Positions 37,323 through 46,669 of a DNA stretch of 64,000 nucleotides are shown here, piece after piece (position 1 is the stretch's first letter; every line of letters starts with the position of its first letter). Position numbers and translations under genes: made by a program. Below the pieces are notes generated by a model that saw only the letters and a program-made list of their open reading frames with translations, had not been told where the DNA came from and made no database searches. The DNA comes from Mangrovivirga halotolerans (GTDB lineage Bacteria > Bacteroidota > Bacteroidia > Cytophagales > Cyclobacteriaceae). Where the stretch lies: NCBI RefSeq assembly GCF_026241165.1, contig NZ_JAPFQN010000003.1, positions 124,001 to 188,000 of the forward strand, given 5' to 3'.

Positions 37323-38456
37323 ATGGGGTCTGCAGATCTCCAATCCAAACGTGTAGGTATTGTAGTTAATTCTGCATGGAATATAATCAATTTCAGAAAG
37401 GGCATTGTCCTTAGCCTGCTTGATCGGGGGTACAAGGTTTTTGCATTTGTACCTGAAGATAATTACGCAGAAGAGCTTAGAAAGTTGGGTATGGAAGTGA
37501 TTATCACTCCTCTTAAAGGAACGGGTACTAACCCATTTTCCGATTTTCGGTATTTGCAGGTTTTGTATAAAAAGTTTAAGGAAGTAAAACCCGATGTATT
37601 GCTTCAATACACCATAAAACCAAATATTTATGGTGCAATAGCAGCTAACAGGTTGAAAATTCCGGTGATAAATAATGTCTCCGGATTGGGGACAATGTTT
37701 TTGGGTAAAAAGATCTTTTCAAAACTGGCTTTTCTGTTGTATAAAAAAGCATTTAAAGATGTTCCGATGGTTTTTTTTCAAAATGAAAGCGACCGTCGTT
37801 TTTTTCTGATTAATAAATTAACTACAAGAGATCGTTCTTTAGTTATACCCGGTTCAGGAGTAGATATCAATCATTTCAAGTCGCGAGGGCAGGATAGGCC
37901 AGCTTATAGAAAAGTGTTTTTAATGATAGCCAGGCTAATTATTGAAAAGGGAGTGTATGAATATGCCTATGCAGCGAGAAGAATTAAATCTGAATTTGAA
38001 AATGTGGAATTTCAGCTTCTTGGTTCATTTGATGAGTCTCATCCTCGTGCAGTAAAAAAAGAGGATCTTGAGTACTGGATTAGCAATGGCATCTTGAATT
38101 ACATCAAGCCGATATCAGATGTGAGGCCGAAAATTGAAAATTCAGATGTGATTGTTTTACCATCTTACCGTGAAGGAACATCCAAAACATTATTAGAAGG
38201 AGCAGCAATGGGAAAGCCATTGATAGCTGCGGATGTACCCGGATGCAGGGAAGTGGTAAGACAAGAAACAAATGGTTTGCTTTGTAAAGCAGGGGATTCT
38301 AAAAGTTTATATGAAACAATAAAATCATTTTTAGAAAAGACAGATGATGACCAGAAGGAGATGGGGAAGGAATCGAGAAAGCTCATAGAACAGTTTTATA
38401 GTGAAGAATTCGTTGTAAAAACGTATCTTTCAACTATTGACAGGCTATTGGCCTAA
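37323..38456 (+). CDS. GT4 glycosyltransferase of exopolysaccharide cluster
   Basis: The 377-residue product has the GT-B pattern: N-terminal VGIVVNSAWNIINFRKGIVLSLLDRGYKVFAFVPED, LLQYTIKPNIYGAIAANRLKIPVINNVSGLGTMF, donor-site VFLMIARLIIEKGVYEYAYAAR and the E-x7-E motif region LPSYREGTSKTLLEGAAMGKPLIAADVPGCREVV. The YTIKPNIYG motif is typical of PglA/CapM-like transferases acting on undecaprenyl-linked sugars. It opens the exopolysaccharide unit and lies 63 bp before the export gene. Confidence 0.88.
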   Translation: MGSADLQSKRVGIVVNSAWNIINFRKGIVLSLLDRGYKVFAFVPEDNYAEELRKLGMEVIITPLKGTGTNPFSDFRYLQVLYKKFKEVKPDVLLQYTIKPNIYGAIAANRLKIPVINNVSGLGTMFLGKKIFSKLAFLLYKKAFKDVPMVFFQNESDRRFFLINKLTTRDRSLVIPGSGVDINHFKSRGQDRPAYRKVFLMIARLIIEKGVYEYAYAARRIKSEFENVEFQLLGSFDESHPRAVKKEDLEYWISNGILNYIKPISDVRPKIENSDVIVLPSYREGTSKTLLEGAAMGKPLIAADVPGCREVVRQETNGLLCKAGDSKSLYETIKSFLEKTDDDQKEMGKESRKLIEQFYSEEFVVKTYLSTIDRLLA

Positions 38457-38519
38457 TTGTGGTAATAAAATTTTCAATACGGAAAACACTTTATATTTTT
38501 ACGTATTAATATTTTTTCG

Positions 38520-39287
38520 ATGCATAGAATTGCTTTTTTATTCGTTTTAATGACTCTGGGCTCTTGTGCCTATAAGTCGCATATTATGTTCAGTGAAATT
38601 GGCGAGGGTGAACAGTCACCCTATTTAGCATCAGCGACTGATAATGCTTTGAGCCAATATAAATTGGAAGTTTTTGACAGGATCACTGTCGATGTATATA
38701 CAAATGAAGGTGAGCGGATAATCGATCCGGACCTTGAACTAATACCCGAAACTAGGGGACAGGGAGTACAATCCAAACCAAATCCCGAATACATAATTCA
38801 ATCGGATGGATATGTGCGGTTACCGATGATAGGCAGGGTATATGCTGTTGGATTGACACTTGAAGAGCTCAATCAATTGCTGGCTGATGAATATAGTGAG
38901 TATTATTTAGATCCATACGTACTTTCATCTTATGCAAACAAACGAGTGATTGTGCTGGGAGCACCGGGTGGACAGGTTATACCACTTGAAAATGAAAACA
39001 CCAATTTATTAGAAGTTTTGGCTCTTTCCGGAGGGATTTCTTCTGATATGAGAGCAAATAATATCCGGTTGATAAGAGGTGATCTGAATAACCCGGAAGT
39101 GTTTTTGATAGATTTATCCACCGTAAAAGGAATGACTGAAGCTCAGACACGGGTAGAATCAGGAGATATTATTTATATTGAACCTGTGGTAAGACCAACA
39201 AATGAAGCATTTAGAGATGCAGCACCCATAATTGGTACTGTTTCTGGCATATTGACTATCATATTAATCTTTACAACAAACTTTTGA
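38520..39287 (+). CDS. Wza-type outer-membrane polysaccharide export lipoprotein
   Basis: The 255-residue product has lipobox Cys16 (LGSCAYK). A Poly_export domain starts at YKLEVFDRITVDVYTNEG and includes EYIIQSDGYVRLPMIGRVYAVGLTLEELNQLL. A soluble-ligand-binding beta-grasp (SLBB) domain follows with KRVIVLGAPGGQVIPLE and LLEVLALSGGI. A C-terminal hydrophobic helix (IIGTVSGILTIILIFTTNF) is present, as in many Bacteroidota members. It works with the co-polymerase downstream. Confidence 0.9.
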   Translation: MHRIAFLFVLMTLGSCAYKSHIMFSEIGEGEQSPYLASATDNALSQYKLEVFDRITVDVYTNEGERIIDPDLELIPETRGQGVQSKPNPEYIIQSDGYVRLPMIGRVYAVGLTLEELNQLLADEYSEYYLDPYVLSSYANKRVIVLGAPGGQVIPLENENTNLLEVLALSGGISSDMRANNIRLIRGDLNNPEVFLIDLSTVKGMTEAQTRVESGDIIYIEPVVRPTNEAFRDAAPIIGTVSGILTIILIFTTNF

Positions 39288-39325
39288 GAGATAAAAATTA
39301 CGATATTGGGGTCAGATCTTCAGGG

Positions 39326-41686
39326 ATGAGTGAAGAAGGAAATAGTAGAGGAGTAGATTGGGAAAAGCTACTTTCTATAAGCAGAAAATCCATTCCCTTT
39401 TTAATATTGATCTTTGCTTTGACTATCTCTGCAGCTATTTTTTACGTGAGGTATATTCCTCCTTTGTTCGAATCATCTTCGGAACTTAAGCTTGATGTAA
39501 AAGAAGAAACTTCCGTTCTGACTTTTGGTGTCGATCCGCAGAAAAATAATATGAATGCCCTTTCAGGGGAAATGGAATTATTGCGCTCTAAAGTGTTTTT
39601 TTCGCGATTGGTAGACAGCCTGGATCTTGATGTCACCATAAGAACAACCTTTGGTAATTTTAAAAATGAAGAAAGGTACAGGAACAAACCATTCCGAGTG
39701 GAATATCAGGTGAAATCAACTGATCTTTACAACAGGCTTTTTAATGTCCATATTTCCTCTACTGATAAATATACTCTTACTTATGACCTGGGGGAAGTGA
39801 CTCAAAGATTTGAGGGGAAATTTGGAAAGCCACTAGTCGTTAATGGAGGTGTTATTACCTTGTTTCTTACCGAACATTATTCAAAAGGAGAAGGGTTTGA
39901 CGACTATAGTTTCAAAATTAATAATAAAGAGTCTCAAATAAACTTCATCCAGCAAAATCTGAAAGTAGAGGCTCAGTCATTAGCAGCGAATACTATTAAG
40001 ATTACTTTCACAGATAATGATAAGTATAAGGCCTATGATGTGGTCAATACAGTCGATTCCTTATACCTTGAATACTCCAGGGAACAAAAAATGCAGGCTA
40101 ATAAGCAAAAAATCGCATTTCTGGAAGAACAGATGGGCAACACTGCTCAAACCTTAGAAAACTACGAGAATTATTTTGAATCTTTTACAATAGAAAATCA
40201 AACAGTAGATCTCCAAAAAGATATGGCGCAGACTATTCAGTTTTTAAATCAACTTGATAGTCAGAAAAGATCACTGAAGATTTATCAGATTAAAATAGAT
40301 AAGGTACAAGCTCAACTTAAGAATGATGAACAACTCGAATTTGGGTCATTAACGCTTGAAAATTTCCCGAATTCGATTTCAGAGTTGATCAAAGAAATCA
40401 ATGTTCTTGAAACAGAAAGGCTTCAGCTGCTTGAAAAATATAATGAGAATACTTACGCAGTTAAAAAACTGAATAATGAGTTAAAGATATACAAGCAAGA
40501 GCTCAATGATCAGTTAGCTTACCTCGAGAAAAATATTTCCGACGAATTAAGTAGAATATCACAACAAAAGTCAGAGCTTGGAGGTGATTTTAAATCAATG
40601 CCTTCCAAAGGAACTGAGTATAATAAGTCAAGAAGGTTTTATGAGCTTCAGGAAGAAATATACCTGACTTTAGCTCAAAATAAAATGGAATTTGAGATCG
40701 CTCAGGCAGGTACAATTCCTGAATTCACTATCTTGTCAAGTGCAACATTACCCGGTAGCCCCATCAGACCTAATCCGATGCTGGCTTATGGAATAGCCAT
40801 TGTTAGTGGCTTGTTTTTATCACTTGTTTTTGTAGCCTCCAGATATCTTTTACATGACAAGATCTCAAGCCAGAGTGAATTGGAAAGGTTAACTTCTACT
40901 CCGGTACTCGGGGTTGTGCCGAACTACAAAAAAGAAAAGCTTGAAACAACAAGGTTAATAGTCAAAGACAGTCCGAAATCAATGGTAAGTGAGTCATTGA
41001 GATCTATTCGTACTAATATGGAGTTCCTTCATCAGAGCTCTGGCAGCAGGGTAGTGACCGTTTCTTCTACGGTAAGTGGTGAAGGTAAAACTTTTGTTTC
41101 TGTAAATCTTGGAGGCATAATTGCCATGTCAGGCTTTAAAGTAATTGTACTGGATCTTGACATGAGAAAGCCAAAAGTAAATCTCGCTTTTGATGAAGAG
41201 TTTATGACCTCAGGTATGAGTACCTTACTTATAGGTAAGCACGATCTGGATCACACCATAAGGACTACAAAACAAGAAAATTTATACTATATCCCTTCAG
41301 GACCTACACCTCCAAATCCATCAGAGTTATTGATGGGTGATTCTTTTAAAGAAGTGATAAGAAAATTAAGGGCTGAGTTTGATGTGGTTATTCTGGATAC
41401 TCCTCCTGTAGGTATTGTTTCTGACGGAGTAATGGCTATGAAACTCTCTGATCTTTCTGTGTATGTGGTAAGAGCAGATTACAGTAAGAGAAAATTTATT
41501 AAAACTTTAAATCGCCTTAAGCATATTAACAGGTTTAAAAACATCTCAGTAATTCTAAATGACTTAAGTTTGCATTCCATGAATAAAGGTTATGGATATA
41601 ACTACGGCTATGGTTATTATTCTGAGGATGAAGAATCAGGAATCAAGCCACGGAAATTATTGCGATTTTTAAAAAAAGAAGGATAA
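39326..41686 (+). CDS. Wzc-like polysaccharide co-polymerase with BY-kinase domain
   Basis: I place the start at the ATG at 39326; a TTG at 39284 overlapping the upstream stop is an alternative that adds 14 residues. A Wzz-type domain begins at the first helix (SIPFLILIFALTISAAIFYV), followed by a long coiled coil, a GNVR-like segment, and a second membrane helix (MLAYGIAIVSGLFLSLVFVAS). The cytosolic BY-kinase has Walker A SGEGKT, Walker A' VIVLDLDMRKPK and Walker B VVILDTPPVG. The C-terminus has a tyrosine cluster GYGYNYGYGYYSEDEE for autophosphorylation. The phosphatase gene follows after 4 bp. Confidence 0.92.
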   Translation: MSEEGNSRGVDWEKLLSISRKSIPFLILIFALTISAAIFYVRYIPPLFESSSELKLDVKEETSVLTFGVDPQKNNMNALSGEMELLRSKVFFSRLVDSLDLDVTIRTTFGNFKNEERYRNKPFRVEYQVKSTDLYNRLFNVHISSTDKYTLTYDLGEVTQRFEGKFGKPLVVNGGVITLFLTEHYSKGEGFDDYSFKINNKESQINFIQQNLKVEAQSLAANTIKITFTDNDKYKAYDVVNTVDSLYLEYSREQKMQANKQKIAFLEEQMGNTAQTLENYENYFESFTIENQTVDLQKDMAQTIQFLNQLDSQKRSLKIYQIKIDKVQAQLKNDEQLEFGSLTLENFPNSISELIKEINVLETERLQLLEKYNENTYAVKKLNNELKIYKQELNDQLAYLEKNISDELSRISQQKSELGGDFKSMPSKGTEYNKSRRFYELQEEIYLTLAQNKMEFEIAQAGTIPEFTILSSATLPGSPIRPNPMLAYGIAIVSGLFLSLVFVASRYLLHDKISSQSELERLTSTPVLGVVPNYKKEKLETTRLIVKDSPKSMVSESLRSIRTNMEFLHQSSGSRVVTVSSTVSGEGKTFVSVNLGGIIAMSGFKVIVLDLDMRKPKVNLAFDEEFMTSGMSTLLIGKHDLDHTIRTTKQENLYYIPSGPTPPNPSELLMGDSFKEVIRKLRAEFDVVILDTPPVGIVSDGVMAMKLSDLSVYVVRADYSKRKFIKTLNRLKHINRFKNISVILNDLSLHSMNKGYGYNYGYGYYSEDEESGIKPRKLLRFLKKEG

Positions 41687-41690
41687 ATAA

Positions 41691-42416
41691 GTGTTTTCAC
41701 TTTTCAGATCAAAAAAAAAGATCACAAAGCTTCCCTTCAAAGTTGATATGCACTCGCATATACTACCCGGGATTGATGACGGTGTTAATTCTGTCGAGGA
41801 GTCTTTAATTGTAATTAGAAAGTTTGTCGATTTGGGTTATGAGAAGCTTATAGCTACACCTCATATCATGAGTGATTTTTACAAAAATACTCCTGTGACA
41901 ATTAGTAACGCTTATCATCAGGTCATCGACGCAATGGAGAAAGAGAATCTTCCAATAGCCATTGATTATGCCGCAGAGTATTATCTTGATGATTCATTTG
42001 CAAAGAAAGTTGAAAACGATGAGCAGTTATTAACATTCGGCGATAATTATCTTCTTTTTGAAACATCTTATATTAACCCTCCTGCGAATATAGAAGAGGT
42101 TATATTTCTTATGTTTTCAAAGGGACTCAGGCCAGTTTGGGCTCACCCCGAAAGATATCCATACTTGTTTGAGAACAATCTATATGGAAGAATGATAGAC
42201 AGGGGAGTTCTATTTCAGATCAATGCAAATAGTTTAGGGGGATATTATTCTCCACAAGCTAAAAAGCAAGCAGAAAAACTAATCAAAGAAGATTCGGTCG
42301 ATTTTGTTGGCTCAGATTGTCATAAATTAAAGCACCTTGAGTACCTGGAAAGTATTATGAATAAAAAGGCTTTCAGAAATTTATTGGAAAAAAAATATTT
42401 GAATCAGTCATTATGA
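41691..42416 (+). CDS. CpsB/YwqE-type PHP protein-tyrosine phosphatase
   Basis: The 241-residue product starts at GTG and has PHP metal motifs MHSHILPGIDDG, ATPHIMSDFY, a Glu in AAEYYLDD, VWAHPERYP and GSDCHKL. It is the expected partner that dephosphorylates the tyrosine tail of the BY-kinase encoded just upstream. Its end overlaps the start of the next gene by 4 bp (ATGA). Confidence 0.9.
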   Translation: MFSLFRSKKKITKLPFKVDMHSHILPGIDDGVNSVEESLIVIRKFVDLGYEKLIATPHIMSDFYKNTPVTISNAYHQVIDAMEKENLPIAIDYAAEYYLDDSFAKKVENDEQLLTFGDNYLLFETSYINPPANIEEVIFLMFSKGLRPVWAHPERYPYLFENNLYGRMIDRGVLFQINANSLGGYYSPQAKKQAEKLIKEDSVDFVGSDCHKLKHLEYLESIMNKKAFRNLLEKKYLNQSL

Positions 42417-43381
42417 TATTGATACTGGGCAGTAGCGGATTGATAGGTAGATATCTGACTGAAAAATTTTCAGCTGAAGGACATAAAGTTATTGCAACGT
42501 ATAACTCTAACCAGCCGGAAGGAGACTTCCTATCTAATCCTGAAAATGTCATTTTCGAAAAATGTCCCATAAATGACTATGAAAAGCTAACTGAATTAAT
42601 AAAAAAAGCAGAATATGTCATTCATGGAGTAGCAATAGTTTCCTTTGATTCTTCCGAAAAAGAAGAAATGTTTGACGTTAATATTAAAGGAACTGAAAAT
42701 GTCGTTAATATTTGTCTTAAGGAAGGGAATAAACCGCTGTTATTTATTTCATCAGTTGCAGCTCTGGGACGAAATAAAAATGCTTCATTGCTCGATGAAT
42801 CAAATAAATGGGAAGAGTCAAACCTTAACAGTAATTATGCTGTCAGTAAATATCTTGCTGAAAAAGAAGTGTGGCGGGGAGCAATGGAAGGCCTTTCGGT
42901 TAGCATAATTAATCCTTCGACTGTATTAGGAGTGTCAAAGACCTCTACCAGTTCGATGATGATGGTTGACATGTTGAGGAAAGGAAGTGTTTTTTATCCT
43001 GATGGTATAATGAATTGGGTTGATGTTCGTGACCTGGCAAATATTACCTATAAATTATATGAGGAGAAAATTTATAATGAAAGGTTTATCATTAGCGCGG
43101 GAGCAATTTCATATAAAGATCTTTTTAAAGAAGCTTCTTTAGTGTCAGGAAATAGTTCGCCTAAATTTAAAGTAGGAAAAACTGCACTTCGCGTTGCATC
43201 TGTTTTTGACCTGCTGAAGTCTGTTGTTTCCGGTGGTTCTCGTAAAGTAACAAGTGAAACTGCCAGACTATCAGGAACTAAGATCAAATACTCTTCTGAT
43301 AAAATAAAGCAAACCTTAAATACAGAATTCCGTTCATTGCAAGAGACGTTAAATTGGATTTTAAATAATGATCAAAAGTAA
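42413..43381 (+). CDS. NAD-dependent epimerase/dehydratase (extended SDR)
   Basis: The 322-residue product has the nucleotide motif ILGSSGLIGRYL, the HGVAIVSFD and NIKGTENVVNICL segments, a Ser in LLFISSVAALG and YAVSKYLAEKE with the YxxxK pair. The overall shape matches dihydroflavonol reductase-like extended SDRs. A sugar-nucleotide role is likely given the exopolysaccharide context but not shown by the sequence. Confidence 0.82.
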   Translation: MILILGSSGLIGRYLTEKFSAEGHKVIATYNSNQPEGDFLSNPENVIFEKCPINDYEKLTELIKKAEYVIHGVAIVSFDSSEKEEMFDVNIKGTENVVNICLKEGNKPLLFISSVAALGRNKNASLLDESNKWEESNLNSNYAVSKYLAEKEVWRGAMEGLSVSIINPSTVLGVSKTSTSSMMMVDMLRKGSVFYPDGIMNWVDVRDLANITYKLYEEKIYNERFIISAGAISYKDLFKEASLVSGNSSPKFKVGKTALRVASVFDLLKSVVSGGSRKVTSETARLSGTKIKYSSDKIKQTLNTEFRSLQETLNWILNNDQK

Positions 43382-43444
43382 TTGAAAAGTCGTATTACAA
43401 TTACGTCTTTTTTCTTATCTTAAAATCATTAACAATGATATCCT

Positions 43445-44851
43445 ATGGGAGAATATTCACGAATGAACCGTGAAGAGAGGGAGTTACTCAAGTGGTTTGA
43501 AGAAAGTCTGGTCAACGACCGGATGTTATTTTTAGAGCTTGAGCAGTTTGAGGAAGTGATAGAGCTATACATACAAATGGAAAAGTATGGGAAAGCTATG
43601 AAAGCTTGTGAAGCTGCTCTTGCCCAGTATCCTTTTTCTGTTGATATCATGCTACTTAAATCTAAGGTTTATTCCAGAACAGACAGACTGGATGAGGCTT
43701 TGGATATGCTTGATGCAGCTTCTAATTATCAGCCCGGTGACATTGAGATCGCTATGCTGAGAGGTAACCTTTGTTCTCTCCAGGGAGATTACGAAGGGGC
43801 CATCGAAATTTATGAAGAAGCAATAGAAAGAGCCGAGGAGAAAGATGAATTATACTATAACCTGGGACTGACTTACCAGGCGATGGGAAGGTATGATCGT
43901 GCAATTGAGGCATATAAAACCTGCATCGAGAGCAATATGCATCATGAAAATGCTCTTTATGAGCTGGCATATTGTCTGGACATGACTGGTAAACTTGAGT
44001 CAAGTATTAATTACTACCAGAAGTTTATCGATGCAGATCCATACTCATCGATTGCGTGGTACAATCTCGGAATTGTCTACAGCAAATTGAAGAAATTCGA
44101 AAAAGCGGTAGATGCATATCAGTATGCGGTTTATATCGATGATGATTTTGCTTCAGCATGGTATAACCTTGGGAATTCATTCATGACAACCGAGGAATTC
44201 GAGAAGGCCAAGGAAGCTTATGAAAAGACTTTGGATATAGAAGGGCCGAGTGCTGAAGTTTTTTGTAGTCTTGGAAATGCCTTTGAGAAGTTAGAAGATT
44301 ATAAATCAGCTTTGAAATTTTATCATAAAGCCGTAAAAAAAGATAAATATTATCACGAAGCTTTATTTAGCCTTGCATTATGCCTTAATAAGCAGGAAAA
44401 AAGTTTTGAAGCACTTCATTTCATAAATAAGGCGATCGAGATCGAGCCGATGAATTCCGATTATTATGTTGCCCTCGGTCAGATCGAATATAAAGCTGGT
44501 AATTACAACGAGAGCTTAAGGGCATTCGAACAAGCTTCTAATCATTCGCCTTTAAATGTAGATATATGGCTTGACTGGTCTTTTATATACTATGATTTAC
44601 AAGAATTTGCTGAAGCCTGTAATATAATGGAAGAGGCAATTGATGAGCTTCCAGAGGAGGCAGAATTGTATTATCGCATGACAATTTACCTATTTTGTGA
44701 AGGTAAATACCAGGAAGCATTTAATTATCTGGAAAATGCATTAGTTTTGGACTTTGAAAAACATACAGTGCTTTATGAATTTTTTCCAAAGATAGAGACT
44801 CAGAAGGCATTGTTTAAAATTATTGAGCAGTTTAGAAATAACGATAATTAA
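43445..44851 (+). CDS. TPR repeat protein
   Basis: The 468-residue cytosolic product is almost entirely tetratricopeptide repeats, roughly twelve, e.g. ELYYNLGLTYQAMGRYDRAI, SIAWYNLGIVYSKLKKFEKA and ASAWYNLGNSFMTTEEFEKA. No signal peptide is present. Its stop overlaps the start of the phosphosulfolactate synthase gene in a TAATG junction, so expression is coupled. Confidence 0.88.
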   Translation: MGEYSRMNREERELLKWFEESLVNDRMLFLELEQFEEVIELYIQMEKYGKAMKACEAALAQYPFSVDIMLLKSKVYSRTDRLDEALDMLDAASNYQPGDIEIAMLRGNLCSLQGDYEGAIEIYEEAIERAEEKDELYYNLGLTYQAMGRYDRAIEAYKTCIESNMHHENALYELAYCLDMTGKLESSINYYQKFIDADPYSSIAWYNLGIVYSKLKKFEKAVDAYQYAVYIDDDFASAWYNLGNSFMTTEEFEKAKEAYEKTLDIEGPSAEVFCSLGNAFEKLEDYKSALKFYHKAVKKDKYYHEALFSLALCLNKQEKSFEALHFINKAIEIEPMNSDYYVALGQIEYKAGNYNESLRAFEQASNHSPLNVDIWLDWSFIYYDLQEFAEACNIMEEAIDELPEEAELYYRMTIYLFCEGKYQEAFNYLENALVLDFEKHTVLYEFFPKIETQKALFKIIEQFRNNDN

Positions 44852-45633
44852 TGAATTACGATTTAGATAATCTTCCGAAGAGAACCGAGAAGCCGAGGCA
44901 GTATGGATTTACAATGGCGATGGACAAAGGGTTGAGTTTGAGAGAAGTTGAAGATTTTATTGAAACATCAGGACCATATACAGATATAGTTAAGTTAGGT
45001 TGGGCAACTTCTTTTGTTACTCCAAATCTTAAAGAAAAAATCAAATTATATAAAGAGGCTGATATTCCGGTATATTTCGGAGGAACCCTTTTTGAAGCAT
45101 TTATTGTAAGAAACCAGTTTGACGAATATCGTAAGACGATCGACAAATATGGTATTGAATATGCCGAAGTTTCTGATGGTAGTATCGAACTTGATCACGA
45201 CATCAAATGTGATTTCATTAGCAAATTGTCTGAGCAGGTGACTGTACTTTCAGAAGTCGGGTCTAAGGATGATCAGAAAATTATACCTCCATATAAATGG
45301 ATCGCTTTAATGCAAGCAGAGCTTGATGCCGGATCATGGAAAGTAATTGGAGAAGCGAGAGAAGCAGGTAATGTGGGGCTTTTCAGAGCTTCAGGTGAAG
45401 TTCGAAGCGGTCTTGTTGAAGAGATTCTTACAAAGATTCCTTTTGAGAAGATTATCTGGGAAGCACCTCAAAAAGCTCAGCAGGTTTGGTTTATCAAACT
45501 CCTTGGAGCAAATGTGAACTTGGGTAATATTGCACCTAATGAAGTGATCGCATTGGAAACTATCAGATTGGGTCTCCGAGGGGATACTTTTGGTCATTTC
45601 ATTGGCGAAGAAGCTACCAGAATAGGAAAATAA
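44851..45633 (+). CDS. comA: phosphosulfolactate synthase (ComA)
   Basis: The 260-residue product matches the PF02679 TIM barrel: GFTMAMDKGLSLREVEDFIETSGPYTDIVKLGWATSFV, IPVYFGGTLFEAF, EVSDGSIELDHDIKCDFI, VLSEVGSKD, GLFRASGEVRSGLVEEIL and LGANVNLGNIAPNEVIALE. The enzyme adds sulfite to phosphoenolpyruvate to give phosphosulfolactate. Coenzyme M synthesis is not expected in this phylum, so the sulfonate may feed sulfolactate, cysteate or sulfonolipid formation. The last is an inference. It ends the unit at a strong terminator. Confidence 0.9.
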   Translation: MNYDLDNLPKRTEKPRQYGFTMAMDKGLSLREVEDFIETSGPYTDIVKLGWATSFVTPNLKEKIKLYKEADIPVYFGGTLFEAFIVRNQFDEYRKTIDKYGIEYAEVSDGSIELDHDIKCDFISKLSEQVTVLSEVGSKDDQKIIPPYKWIALMQAELDAGSWKVIGEAREAGNVGLFRASGEVRSGLVEEILTKIPFEKIIWEAPQKAQQVWFIKLLGANVNLGNIAPNEVIALETIRLGLRGDTFGHFIGEEATRIGK

Positions 45634-45653
45634 TATTTATTAACATAATTCAG

Positions 45654-45689
45654 AATCCCGAAGTAGTAATTATTGCTTCGGGATTTTTT
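45654..45689 (+). terminator. rho-independent terminator after comA
   Basis: AATCCCGAAG (45654-45663) pairs perfectly with CTTCGGGATT (45676-45685), followed by a T-run. It separates the exopolysaccharide/TPR/comA stretch from the DUF368 gene. Confidence 0.9.
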
Positions 45690-45730
45690 ATTTTAGCATT
45701 TTGATTTACAACCAATAAGAATAAAAATCG

Positions 45731-46669
45731 ATGAGAAGCCTTAAGGATTCATTAATGCTATTTTTTAAAGGTCTGGGAATGGGGAGTGCTGATGTTGTGC
45801 CGGGTGTTTCCGGCGGTACCATCGCCTTTATCACAGGGATCTATGATGAACTTCTTGATAGTATTAAATCTATAGACGGTGAGGCATTAAGGCTTTTGAT
45901 AAAAGGAAATTTTATTGGCCTCTGGAGATATGTAAATGGGAGCTTTTTACTTCCATTGTTTATTGGTATTGGAGCTTCAATTTTTACATTTGCTAATTTT
46001 ATCGAGCATTGGCTTGAGGAATATCCTATTTCCGTCTGGTCATTTTTTTTCGGTTTGATAATTGTATCAGCCTACCTGGTATGGAAAAATCTTAAGAAGA
46101 AAACTTCCGGTGTGTTTGTGGCACTAATACTAGGTATTATAGTTGCTTACCTCATTACCACTTTTACTCCTGCAACAACTCCTGAGACTTACTGGTATGT
46201 ATTTCTTTCCGGATGCATAGCTATTTGTGCAATGATCCTTCCGGGTATATCGGGCAGTTTTATACTACTTATACTTGGTAAATATATTTTTATCATGGAA
46301 TCAGTAAAATCTTTAAAGCTTGATATAATTGCAGTTTTTGCTCTGGGTTGTATTGTTGGTATCACCAGCTTTTCCAGGCTTGTAAGCTGGTGCCTTGATA
46401 AGTTTCACGATATCACAGTAGGAGTGCTGGCCGGATTTATGATTGGATCGCTTAATAAGGTCTGGCCATGGAAAAGGGTCGAAGATTTTATGATGAATGC
46501 AAAGGGCGAAAAAGTTGTCTTAAAAGAAAGTAATCTTTCACCTGCAACTTATGCAGAAGAAATAGGTGACCCACACTTGCTATATGCCATCGGATTTATG
46601 ATAATTGCAATTGTTTTTGTGTTGGGTTTAGAAAGATTAGCTATTTATTTAAATAAGGAGGAGGAATAA
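45731..46669 (+). CDS. DUF368 (PopT-type) undecaprenyl-phosphate transporter
   Basis: The 312-residue integral membrane protein has the DUF368 signature GLGMGSADVVPGVSGGTIAFITGIYDELL near the start and the second half-repeat CAMILPGISGSFILLILGKY, about eight to ten helices in total. DUF368 proteins have been shown to recycle undecaprenyl phosphate across the membrane. That role suits the neighbouring polysaccharide genes. Its stop overlaps the aroE start by one base. Confidence 0.88.
   Translation: MRSLKDSLMLFFKGLGMGSADVVPGVSGGTIAFITGIYDELLDSIKSIDGEALRLLIKGNFIGLWRYVNGSFLLPLFIGIGASIFTFANFIEHWLEEYPISVWSFFFGLIIVSAYLVWKNLKKKTSGVFVALILGIIVAYLITTFTPATTPETYWYVFLSGCIAICAMILPGISGSFILLILGKYIFIMESVKSLKLDIIAVFALGCIVGITSFSRLVSWCLDKFHDITVGVLAGFMIGSLNKVWPWKRVEDFMMNAKGEKVVLKESNLSPATYAEEIGDPHLLYAIGFMIIAIVFVLGLERLAIYLNKEEE

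Noticed and set aside
37323-43381. Complete Wzx/Wzy capsule locus
   Set aside because: Export, co-polymerase and phosphatase genes are present, but no flippase, polymerase or priming transferase is in the window.
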